Source: an uncultured Oscillospiraceae bacterium
GTDB taxonomy: Bacteria > Bacillota > Clostridia > Oscillospirales > Acutalibacteraceae
DNA length: 15,549 bases
NCBI GenBank assembly: GCA_959596515.1
Contig: CAUFXR010000065.1
Location: 1 to 15,549, forward strand
Direction of reading: 5' to 3'
The notes below the pieces were generated by a model. That model was not told the DNA's origin, made no database searches, and saw nothing but the letters and a program-made list of their open reading frames with translations. Both the position numbers and the translations under genes were made by a program. Below, piece by piece: positions 7,411-13,651 of this stretch (the stretch's first letter is position 1; the number at the start of each line of letters is the position of its first letter).

Positions 7411-8589
7411 ATGTTAAATTTCGATTACTCCAACAAAACCCGCATTATTTTCGGTAAGGGCACCGAGAGTCAGGTCGGCTCCCTGGTGAAGCCCTACGCG
7501 GACAAGATTCTTCTCCACTACGGCGGCGGAAGCATTAAAAAAAGCGGCCTCTATGACCGAGTGGCCGCCTCGCTGAAAGATGCCGGCGTATCCTTTGTGG
7601 AGCTGGGCGGCGTCCAGCCAAACCCCAGGCTGTCTCTGATCCATCAGGGCATTGAGATCTGCCGCCGGGAAAACATTGGTTTTATTCTGGCCGTAGGCGG
7701 CGGAAGCGTTATTGATTCCGCCAAAGCCATCGCCATGGGCGTGCCTTATGACGGCGATGTATGGGATTTCTTCGCCACCGGGAAGCCCATCGAAACCGCC
7801 CTGCCGGTCGCCACCATTCTGACACTGCCAGCTACCGGCAGTGAAGCCAGCGACGGCACTGTCGTCACCAACGAGGAGGCTCAGCTGAAGCTGCCTTACG
7901 GCGACGTAATTCTGCGCCCGGTGTTCAGCATTATGAATCCGGAGCTTTACTTCACTCTGCCGGAAAACCAGGTGGCCAACGGCGTCTGCGACATGATGAG
8001 TCACATTATGGAGCGGTATTTTACCAACACTACCCATACCGACGTCACCGACGGGTTGTGTGAGAGTGTGCTGCGGACGATTATGAACAACGCCAGGATC
8101 CTGAAACGGGATCATACAAATTACGACGCTTGGGCGGAGATCGCCCTGGCGGGCACGGTAGCTCACAATGGACTTCTGGGCCTAGGCCGCGAGGAAGACT
8201 GGGGCTGCCATAACATGGAGCATGAGCTCAGCGCCATTTATGACGTGGCCCACGGCGCGGGCTTAGCTGTTGTGACCCCGGCGTGGATGCGTCATATTTA
8301 TCAAGAGCACCTGCCGATTTTCGTTCAGTTCGCCGTGAATGTTATGGGCGTCAGCGGCGGTCTCCGGGATCTGGACGCCGTGGCCCTGGAGGGTATCCGG
8401 CGGCTGCAGGCGTTTTTCGTGGAGATGGGGCAGCCGGCAAACCTGGCCGGCTTAGGCATTGACGATCAGAACCTGGCCCAGATGGCCTATAAAGCTACTC
8501 ACTGGCCCGACGGTTCTCCCAAACCTTTAGGCGGCTTGAAAAAGCTTTCGGAACAGGACGCCCTGGCGATTTACCGTCTAGCACTGTAA
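7411..8589 (+). CDS. Iron-containing alcohol dehydrogenase, BDH/YqhD type
   Basis: This 392-residue cytoplasmic, group III metal-dependent alcohol dehydrogenase would reduce aldehydes to alcohols with NAD(P)H. The N-terminal Rossmann-like domain has LHYGGGSIKKSGLYD (35-49) and AVGGGSVIDSAKAIA (94-108). Metal ligands of the helical domain are Asp194, His198 (GVCDMMSH), His271 (MEHELSA) and His281 (DVAHGAG), nearly the same numbering as E. coli YqhD. The wording is close to clostridial butanol dehydrogenase BdhA/B rather than to lactaldehyde reductase FucO. The ATG at 7411 follows AGGAGGG by 7 nt. It appears monocistronic. It could reduce aldehydes from sugar fermentation, including lactaldehyde, but the substrate is not fixed by the sequence. 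Confidence 0.9.
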   Translation: MLNFDYSNKTRIIFGKGTESQVGSLVKPYADKILLHYGGGSIKKSGLYDRVAASLKDAGVSFVELGGVQPNPRLSLIHQGIEICRRENIGFILAVGGGSVIDSAKAIAMGVPYDGDVWDFFATGKPIETALPVATILTLPATGSEASDGTVVTNEEAQLKLPYGDVILRPVFSIMNPELYFTLPENQVANGVCDMMSHIMERYFTNTTHTDVTDGLCESVLRTIMNNARILKRDHTNYDAWAEIALAGTVAHNGLLGLGREEDWGCHNMEHELSAIYDVAHGAGLAVVTPAWMRHIYQEHLPIFVQFAVNVMGVSGGLRDLDAVALEGIRRLQAFFVEMGQPANLAGLGIDDQNLAQMAYKATHWPDGSPKPLGGLKKLSEQDALAIYRLAL

Positions 8590-8676
8590 CGGCGGAGGTG
8601 GATATTCTCTGGCCAAAAAGGATTTCCAGACAAAATTCGCTGAACTTGCGGCTATCGGCTATTGATTCAAAATAAT

Positions 8677-8704
8677 TTTTTCAAAAATCAGGTGTTTTGA
8701 AAAA
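8677..8704 (+). terminator. AT-rich inverted repeat after the alcohol dehydrogenase (weak terminator candidate)
   Basis: TTTTTCAAAA (8677-8686) pairs perfectly with TTTTGAAAAA (8695-8704) around an 8-nt loop, about 90 bp after the stop codon. The stem is almost all A:T and no clean T run follows, so it is a poor classical terminator; it may still be the end of the transcript. Confidence 0.35.
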
Positions 8705-8830
8705 CGGAAAAGCCACAAAGCTACACCGGCACTCCTCGATACGGTTGAAATGGTCTGCGCTGTGCCGGCTGCCCGCTTCGGCGTAAACCCAAGGCTAGGG
8801 TCACGACGACGGGAAAAGCGCGGTAAGGAC

Positions 8831-9018
8831 AGCGGTTTGGACAGTCCCTGGGCAGGTATCTTTGGGCGTAACAGAGGGTGCGGCGAAACCGCCAGCCTGG
8901 ACAGTCCCCGGACAGGTATCTTTGGGGCGAAACATAAAGCGTGACAAAGCCGGCAGCTTGGACAATCCTTGGGCAGGTATCTTTGGGCGTAACAGAAGGT
9001 GCGGCGAATAAGCCTACT
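8831..9018. repeat. Tandem repeat: three copies of a 60-61 bp unit
   Basis: Copies start at about 8837, 8897 and 8958. Each reads TTGGACAGTCC or close to it, then GGCAGGTATCTTTGGG, then a G/C/A-rich tail with GTGCGGCGAA. Copies one and three are most alike. A fourth, more decayed copy may precede them at about 8777-8836. The minus strand has an open frame across the array encoding a repeated Cys/Pro/Leu-rich peptide. It lacks a plausible ribosome binding site and known domains, so I treat it as a by-product. The rest of the gap from 8590 to 9188 holds the inverted repeat at 8677 and the hairpins at 9040-9160. Confidence 0.8.
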
Positions 9019-9045
9019 TTCCTTTTCCACCGGAAGATTCCGCTT

Positions 9046-9157
9046 TTCGGCAGGGCCTTTCCGTTGCGGGGGAAAGGGCGTCTGTAGTCCGTCCGCGCTG
9101 TAGCACTACAGTGAAAACCTTTTTATGGAGTGTTCCACCGGTTTTTCCGGTGGTTTC
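9046..9157 (+). promoter_or_regulatory. Hairpin-rich leader region of the aldo/keto reductase
   Basis: Three inverted repeats follow one another: CCTTTCC with GGAAAGG (about 9056-9077), CTGTAG with CTACAG (about 9081-9112), and CCACCGG with CCGGTGG around a TTTTT loop (9135-9153), the last followed by TTT. The final hairpin ends about 20 bp before the ribosome binding site, so this could be an attenuating leader. No known riboswitch class is recognisable and I found no clear promoter. Confidence 0.35.
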
Positions 9158-9188
9158 CTGAATAACATCGAATATGGAGGGATATTTT

Positions 9189-10019
9189 ATGGATTTTTTA
9201 ACCAGTAAGACCCTGAACAACGGCGTTGAAATGCCAAGGCTTGGTTTTGGCGTGTTTCAGTCCGGCAGCGACACCAAACAGGCCACCCTGTGGGCTTTGG
9301 AAGCAGGATACCGTCACATCGACACCGCCAAGGCGTACCACAATGAGGCTGCCGTAGGTGAGGCCATCAAAGAGAGTGGTATCGATCGAAAGGATCTGTT
9401 TATCACCACCAAACTGTGGAACCAGGATATGCGGGATCATACCCAGCGGGAAAATATTGAAAAAAGCCTGGAATACCTGCAAACCGATTACCTGGATCTA
9501 TTGTTGATCCACTGGCCGGTAGCCGGGGTCTACAAAGAATCCTGGAAGATCACGGAGGAGTTCTACAAAGCGGGAAAAATCCGCGCCATCGGCGTGAGTA
9601 ACTTTCAGATCCGCCATTTAGATGACCTCTTAAAGGATGCGGAAGTGGTTCCCGCAGTAAACCAGATTGAATGTCATCCCTATCTCACCCAGAAGCCGTT
9701 GTTTGACTACTGCGGCGAAAGGGGCATCGCCATAGAGGCCTGGAGTCCTCTGGGCGGCAGCCATGGCACCGGCACTGTTCTAACCAACCCTGTAGTGAAT
9801 GAAATCGCCGGCCATTATGGAAAATCCGCCGCTCAGCTGATTATTCGCTGGCATTTGCAGCGGGATACCATCGTGATTCCCAAATCCGTTCATAAGGACC
9901 GTATTTTCGCCAACGGTGACGTGTTTGATTTTGAAATCTCTCAGAAGGATATGGATACGATCACCGCTCTGAATCAGGATCATCGTTTTGGTTCCGATCC
10001 TGACAACTTTAATTTCTAA
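9189..10019 (+). CDS. Aldo/keto reductase
   Basis: This 276-residue cytoplasmic NADPH-dependent oxidoreductase has the (beta/alpha)8 AKR fold, similar to 2,5-diketo-D-gluconate reductase and other small prokaryotic AKRs. The catalytic tetrad is Asp45, Tyr50 (HIDTAKAYHNE), Lys75 (TTKLWN) and His108 (LLLIHWP). Further signatures are IRAIGVSNF (131-139), NQIECHP (158-164) and the cofactor-binding IPKSV (230-234). An ATG at 9174 is also in frame, but the one at 9189 is preferred because GGAGG (9176-9180) sits 8 nt before it; the upstream ATG would overlap that site. It is monocistronic and ends at a bidirectional terminator. Broad aldehyde or ketone reduction, including sugar-derived carbonyls, is likely; the exact substrate is unknown. 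Confidence 0.92.
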   Translation: MDFLTSKTLNNGVEMPRLGFGVFQSGSDTKQATLWALEAGYRHIDTAKAYHNEAAVGEAIKESGIDRKDLFITTKLWNQDMRDHTQRENIEKSLEYLQTDYLDLLLIHWPVAGVYKESWKITEEFYKAGKIRAIGVSNFQIRHLDDLLKDAEVVPAVNQIECHPYLTQKPLFDYCGERGIAIEAWSPLGGSHGTGTVLTNPVVNEIAGHYGKSAAQLIIRWHLQRDTIVIPKSVHKDRIFANGDVFDFEISQKDMDTITALNQDHRFGSDPDNFNF

Positions 10020-10055
10020 AATCATCAGCGCACACCAGCGCATAAATGGCACGTG

Positions 10056-10098
10056 AAAAAGGCGCCGTCGGGGACTTCCCGGACGGCGCCTTTTTATT
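10056..10098. terminator. Bidirectional intrinsic terminator between the aldo/keto reductase and the MATE gene
   Basis: A perfect 9-bp stem, GGCGCCGTC (10061-10069) with GACGGCGCC (10082-10090), is flanked by AAAAA on the left and TTTTT on the right. It can therefore end transcription from both convergent genes. It lies about 40 bp after the reductase stop and about 15 bp after the MATE stop. Confidence 0.9.
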
Positions 10099-10111
10099 TG
10101 AAGCCATGCGC

Positions 10112-11464
10112 TTACACCAGCGAGCGTCGCCACGCATTGGAGCGGGCGTAAAAATAACCCAAGGGAACCGAGGAGGCCGGAGCGATCATACAGGCAAGAT
10201 ACACGCCTGTCAGTCCCCAAAAATAGTTGAAGGCCACCGCCAGCACTACCCGGAAAAAGATACAGTTCACAAACGAGCTGGCCATGGCGAAGGCGGTATG
10301 CCCCGCGCCAATGGCTAAGGCGTGATAAACCATAAAAATCGCGTAAAACACCTGGCCTATAATTTCGATTCTCAAATTCTGCACCGCCGCCAGCTTAACG
10401 TTCTCGTCGCTGGTGAACAGCCCCGCCAACTGCGGCGCCAGCAGCTCCACCAAGGCGATAATGACCAGGGACATTCCCACGGTGATCTTCATCGCCGTGT
10501 AAGTCACTTTTTTCGCCCGGTCATAAAGCCCCGCTCCCAAGGTCTGAGCGATCATGGCGGAAGCGGATGTGGCCATAGCGGATGTAAACAGCTGGCAGAA
10601 ATCTTTGATCTTTATGCTGACCCCATTGCCGGCGCTGACATCTACGCCGTATTGGTTGATGAGAAAAGTGACCACCAGCCAGGAGACACCCGCGATGGTC
10701 ATCTGAGCGGCTCCTGGAATTCCCAGCTTTAAAATCACCACCAGCTCTTTCACCCGGATTTTTAAAAACGCGAGCTTCAGCTGAAAAAGTTCTTTTCTGT
10801 CTAACAAATAGAAAAGTGCCAGCAGGAAAGAGACTCCCTGCGCCATGGTGGTGGCTACCGCCGCTCCCAAAGTGCCCATGCGATAATATCCCATTAGCAG
10901 CAAGTCCAGTACCACATTGACCAGCGTGGCCACGGCGATAAAATAAAAGGGTTGTTTGGAATTTCCCACCGCCCGCAGCACTGAGCTCAGCGCGTTATAG
11001 CCGAACACAAACACCAGGCCCACGGCACAGGTCTGCAAGTAAACCTTGGCTTCCTCCAAGCTCGGAGCTCCCAGTGTTTTTAACACTGGCTCCGCCGCCA
11101 GAAAGAAAATTACGGCGCTGAGCACCCCCAGCCCCACGGACAGAGTCACCAAGGTCCCGGTGGCCTTTTGCTGCCGCTCCCGGTTGCCTCCCCCAAAACA
11201 TTGGCCGATTAAAATGGTGCCTCCGGTGGTCAGGCCAATGGCGATATTTGTCAAAATCAAAACAATTTGGCTGGAATTATTAATGGCGGAAAGTCCCGAA
11301 CTGCCGATAAAATGTCCCGCGATTAATAAATCCGCCATGCTGTAGCAGGCTTGCAGCAGGCTGGTCACCACCATGGGAACAGCGTAACGAACCAGCTGCC
11401 CGATCACGCTCCCCTGCGTCAAGTCGTTAGAATTCTCTCGCAAGTTTTTCTCCCCGTTCCTCAA
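10112..11464 (-). CDS. MATE family multidrug/metabolite efflux transporter
   Basis: This 450-residue inner-membrane exporter has about twelve hydrophobic segments in two halves, with the MATE opening block GSVIGQLVRYAVPMVVTSLL (18-37) and YSMADLLIAGHFIG (41-54). NALSSVLRAVGNSKQPF (about 156-172) and the second-half block MIAQTLGAGLYDRAKK also fit. MATE proteins export cationic drugs or metabolites using a Na+ or H+ gradient. The start is a TTG. TTG at 11464 has AGGGGA just upstream, and a second TTG at 11443 has GGGGAG at a similar distance, so the N-terminus could be seven residues shorter. The gene converges on the aldo/keto reductase and its upstream region is bounded by an IS element at 11827. 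I found no convincing native promoter. Confidence 0.88.
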   Translation of the reverse strand: MRNGEKNLRENSNDLTQGSVIGQLVRYAVPMVVTSLLQACYSMADLLIAGHFIGSSGLSAINNSSQIVLILTNIAIGLTTGGTILIGQCFGGGNRERQQKATGTLVTLSVGLGVLSAVIFFLAAEPVLKTLGAPSLEEAKVYLQTCAVGLVFVFGYNALSSVLRAVGNSKQPFYFIAVATLVNVVLDLLLMGYYRMGTLGAAVATTMAQGVSFLLALFYLLDRKELFQLKLAFLKIRVKELVVILKLGIPGAAQMTIAGVSWLVVTFLINQYGVDVSAGNGVSIKIKDFCQLFTSAMATSASAMIAQTLGAGLYDRAKKVTYTAMKITVGMSLVIIALVELLAPQLAGLFTSDENVKLAAVQNLRIEIIGQVFYAIFMVYHALAIGAGHTAFAMASSFVNCIFFRVVLAVAFNYFWGLTGVYLACMIAPASSVPLGYFYARSNAWRRSLV

Positions 11465-11826
11465 GTTTTTCCCCTGTCTTCCAAGCTGGGTGCCTGTCTT
11501 CCAAGCTGGTCTCTTGCCTTCTAAGTCGGCTTCCTGTTTTCCAAGCCGTTTTCCGAAGCCGCTTTCCCGGTTCGCCTCCGGAAAAATCTTTCAGATTGTG
11601 TCTCTAAGCTGTTTTTTACTTATCGCTGTTTTTCAGCGCCCTCGCACCAGGTTTTCCTCTTTAGGATGCTTCCTGCATTAGGGATAGGCCTCTTTCGGCC
11701 TATCTCTGTTGGAACTCTGGCCCTGTTTTAGGTCTGCGCCGCCATGCTTCGCTATCTGACCGCTATCGTTAAAGGGGTTTCCGTTTCCTCGGCAGACAGC
11801 ATTTTTCGCTTTAGAATTATGAAACT
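11465..11826. repeat. MATE upstream gap with short degenerate ~20-22 bp direct repeats
   Basis: From about 11472 to 11546, four imperfect units of about 20-22 bp occur in a row. The first two share CCTGTCTTCCAAGCTGG exactly (near 11473 and 11493); the next two are decayed (CTTCTAAGTCGG, TTTTCCAAGCCG). Further on there is a perfect 8-bp hairpin, GATAGGCC (11683-11690) with GGCCTATC (11697-11704), without a T run. The rest up to the IS shows no gene. Confidence 0.6.
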
Positions 11827-11859
11827 TGTCAAGATTAGTGGACAAATTAAAGAGTTAAT
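11827..11859. repeat. IS terminal inverted repeat (IRR side, downstream of orfB)
   Basis: Starts TGTCAAGATTAGTGGACAAA and shares TGG-C-AAA and AAGAGTTAAT with the other end after one 1-nt gap. The orfB stop codon (11847-11849) lies inside it. Read outward it ends in TTGACA, a perfect -35 hexamer pointing towards the MATE gene. Confidence 0.85.
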
Positions 11860-12728
11860 TTTTTGAAACATTCATTCGGTGTAAGGTATCCGATGCCCGA
11901 ATGAAGTCGATCAGAGCTGTAGTAAAGTTCAAAATATTTAACCAAAACTCTACTTGCTTCCTCGAATGTGAGATGCCTGATATCAGGCATCTCACATTCG
12001 AGGGTGTGCCAAAAACTCTCAATGGGCTGATTGTCGCTCGGTGTACCTGGGCGCGACATGCTTTTTCTAAAACCGTATTTTTCAACCAATTCTTTGGTTT
12101 TCTTGGCAGTGTATTGACATCCTCTGTCGCTGTGGTACACAGCGTCCGCAGGACGCTCCGGATTTCTGCCTACTGCCATTTCAAAAGCTTCTTGAACAAT
12201 ATCTTGACGTTGATGGCGCTTAATCGACCAACCAACCATACGTCTTGTCGCAACGTCAATAATACCGCAGGTGTAAACCTTATTTCCTTTGCAAACAAGC
12301 TCAGTTATATCTGAGCACCAAAGATAGTTTGGTATGTCGATTTCAAACTTGTCTTTTATCAAGTTTTCTTCAATGTACTGTTCTTCTTTTGGCTTTGGGG
12401 TCTTCTTTCGACCGGTTCTACCGCTTTTTGCCACTAATCCGTGTTCCTTCAAAATGCGTGAAATCTTATTTTCGCTTATGATTATACCATTCCTAAACAA
12501 ATCTTTTTTAATGCGAATTCTACCGTAATTTCCTTTGTGCTTTTCAAAACAGTTAATTACAGATTTTTCAAGCTCGATTTCTTCACTTTCTTTTGCCTTT
12601 GTAACGCGGTAAAATGTGCTTCGTGACACTCTTAATACATCGCATACTATGCCGGTGTCACATTCGGTCAGCTCTTTTTTGGCAAACCTTATCCGTTCTC
12701 CGGCTCTTTTGCAAAGTATGCCGCTGCT
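11847..12728 (-). CDS. IS3-family transposase OrfB (DDE integrase domain), expressed by -1 frameshift from OrfA
   Basis: This is the catalytic half of the transposase, cutting and joining DNA ends in the cytoplasm. Counting from a possible internal GTG at 12629, the DDE residues are Asp107 (YLWCSDITEL), Asp168 (YHSDRGCQYT) and Glu204 (PIESFW), with 35 residues between the second Asp and the Glu, as in IS3/retroviral integrases. An HTH_21-like segment, KHKGNYGRIRIKKDL, precedes them. The frame stays open upstream of 12629 to the A7 slippery site in orfA, so the working product is likely an OrfAB fusion of about 378 residues. The coordinates given start at the frameshift point. A perfect 44-bp palindrome (11960-12003) lies in its coding sequence. 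All key residues are intact. Confidence 0.92.
   Translation of the reverse strand, partial: SSGILCKRAGERIRFAKKELTECDTGIVCDVLRVSRSTFYRVTKAKESEEIELEKSVINCFEKHKGNYGRIRIKKDLFRNGIIISENKISRILKEHGLVAKSGRTGRKKTPKPKEEQYIEENLIKDKFEIDIPNYLWCSDITELVCKGNKVYTCGIIDVATRRMVGWSIKRHQRQDIVQEAFEMAVGRNPERPADAVYHSDRGCQYTAKKTKELVEKYGFRKSMSRPGTPSDNQPIESFWHTLECEMPDIRHLTFEEASRVLVKYFELYYSSDRLHSGIGYLTPNECFKKLTL
11960..12003. repeat. Perfect 44-bp palindrome within orfB
   Basis: Two 22-nt arms with no spacer are centred on GATATC between 11981 and 11982. The left arm is CCTCGAATGTGAGATGCCTG plus AT, and the right arm is its exact reverse complement. It encodes the segment LECEMPDIRHLTFEE of the transposase and, by symmetry, nearly the same peptide on the opposite strand. 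It can form a cruciform in DNA or a hairpin in the orfB mRNA. Confidence 0.97.
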
Positions 12729-12982
12729 TTTTTTAAGATCTCGTTCTCCATCTTTAAGCGTTCGTTTTCTTTGCGCAATTTGCGAAGCTCTGTATCTGCT
12801 GGATTTTGATGTCCCTTACCTACAAATGCATCTTCTCCAAGCTCTCGGTATTCGCTCACCCATCGATGCAGCATTACGTGGTGTATGCCGAACTTTTCAG
12901 CTACCACCGCTACGGCTATGTTGTCCTTTATTACGAGCTCACACGCTTTGATCTTGAACTCTTTGCTGTACGTTCTTTTCAT
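12689..12982 (-). CDS. IS3-family transposase OrfA (helix-turn-helix, leucine-zipper-like)
   Basis: This is a 97-residue DNA-binding protein of the IS element. The N-terminal helix-turn-helix (about 6-48) contains YSKEFKIKACELV and FGIHHVMLHRWVSEYRELG, the usual IS150/IS3 OrfA pattern. A heptad-rich coiled coil follows (about 65-90: LRKLRKENERLKMENEILKK) and would dimerise the transposase. The ATG at 12982 follows GAGGTGAG. The codons Leu83-Lys84-Lys85 read TTA AAA AAA, giving the heptamer A AAA AAA G (12734-12727). A -1 slip there enters the orfB frame, while normal reading stops after residue 97. Confidence 0.92.
   Translation of the reverse strand: MKRTYSKEFKIKACELVIKDNIAVAVVAEKFGIHHVMLHRWVSEYRELGEDAFVGKGHQNPADTELRKLRKENERLKMENEILKKAAAYFAKEPENG
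12727..12734 (-). promoter_or_regulatory. Programmed -1 ribosomal frameshift site (A AAA AAA G)
   Basis: The run of seven As followed by G sits in the orfA frame as TTA AAA AAA GCA. A -1 slip gives AAA AAA AGC and continues open through orfB. This is the expected way for IS3-family elements to make the OrfAB transposase. Confidence 0.8.
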
Positions 12983-13003
12983 GGACTCACCTCTTTCAAG
13001 TTA

Positions 13004-13012
13004 ATTATATCA
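13004..13012 (-). promoter_or_regulatory. Extended -10 promoter of the IS transposase genes
   Basis: TGATATAAT (13012-13004, minus strand) is a perfect extended -10 element about 20 bp upstream of the orfA start. No good -35 is present, which an extended -10 can tolerate. Confidence 0.55.
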
Positions 13013-13045
13013 TTAACTCTTCGTTTTGCCCATTTTTATTATACA
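13012..13045. repeat. IS terminal inverted repeat (IRL side, upstream of orfA)
   Basis: Read inward it starts TGTATAATAAAAATGGGC and ends GAGTTAAT, matching the other end imperfectly with one gap. It contains TATAAT directly behind the tip, pointing into the element. Confidence 0.85.
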
Positions 13046-13218
13046 ACTTACTATTTTTAATTATTCACGTTTCTCTTCTTAAAGTCAACGGGGTTTTCAA
13101 TATTTTCTGAAAAGCGCAGGATAAGACCCTTCCGGAAGATAAACCGTAGGGGTGTCCAGTTAGAAAATCAAACCCAGTAAGCCGCGGAAACATGAAAAAA
13201 AGAGCGCTGAAAAACAGC

Positions 13219-13300
13219 CGGAACGCCGTCCGGCGCACGATGATTTTACCGAGCAGTGAGATAAAACATTTAAAAATTTTAAGCGGAACGCCGTCCGGCG
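13219..13300. repeat. Exact 17-bp direct repeat, 65-bp spacing, in the fucI upstream gap
   Basis: CGGAACGCCGTCCGGCG occurs exactly at 13219-13235 and 13284-13300, 65 bp apart. Each contains a small hairpin, CGCCG-TC-CGGCG. Related A/T- and GCAGTGA-containing segments follow to about 13380. The gap from the IS end (13045) to the fucI promoter (13505) has no gene I can support: the open frames lack ribosome binding sites and recognisable domains. Confidence 0.7.
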
Positions 13301-13504
13301 TGCGGTGGCTTTGCCGTCGTCTTATCCCGCTACGCAGTGATTTTATCGTCGTCATATCCCGCCGAGCGGGGATTTTCGCCTTTTAGATTGCTCCCTTTTT
13401 TCCTTTTAATCTTTGCTTTCCTCACGAGCGCAAGTTTTCAGCCGAAAGGATGAAGAAGGGGCTGAAGAAAGCAAAAATTCTGATATCCAAAACAGAATAA
13501 CCTA

Positions 13505-13533
13505 TTGAATTTAGGACTACTTTTCTCTATAAT
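13505..13533 (+). promoter_or_regulatory. Sigma-A-type promoter of fucI
   Basis: TTGAAT (13505-13510) and a perfect TATAAT (13528-13533) are 17 bp apart. The predicted leader is about 110 nt. Just before the ribosome binding site a small inverted repeat, GTGAT/ATCAC (13618-13622 and 13631-13635), could influence translation. Confidence 0.75.
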
Positions 13534-13651
13534 TAAGTTATACAAATTTAAGCGCCGGAATTTCTCGTTTTTAGCCTTTTCGCATTGAAAATGTTGAATT
13601 TCCGCGGTTAATACAGAGTGATTTTATTTTATCACAAGGAGGTCAAATTTT

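Larger units (their letters stand above)
11827..13045 (-). mobile_element. Complete IS3-family element (IS150 group), 1219 bp, with 3-bp target duplication
   Basis: The element carries two overlapping-frame genes (orfA, orfB) on the minus strand and imperfect terminal inverted repeats of about 33-34 bp (11827-11859 and 13012-13045) that begin TGT and end ACA. The flanking trinucleotide ACT is present on both sides (11824-11826 and 13046-13048), the 3-bp duplication expected for IS3-family insertion. The inner halves of the repeats both contain GAGTTAAT. The element is visibly AT-richer than the surrounding DNA, so it is probably a horizontal arrival. No inactivating mutation is visible, so it may be mobile. 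It inserted in intergenic DNA between the MATE gene and fucI. Confidence 0.93.

Noticed and set aside
7414..8166. 250-codon minus-strand open frame antisense to the alcohol dehydrogenase
   Set aside because: It is fully inside a well-supported gene with intact metal ligands, and its peptide has no recognisable features.
8659..9030. Minus-strand Cys/Pro/Leu-rich repeat open frame over the 60-bp repeats
   Set aside because: Its repetition mirrors the DNA repeat, no ribosome binding site or domain is visible, and it is antisense to the reductase leader.
11683..11704. Terminator near the IS
   Set aside because: The 8-bp hairpin has no T run on either strand, and no gene ends there.
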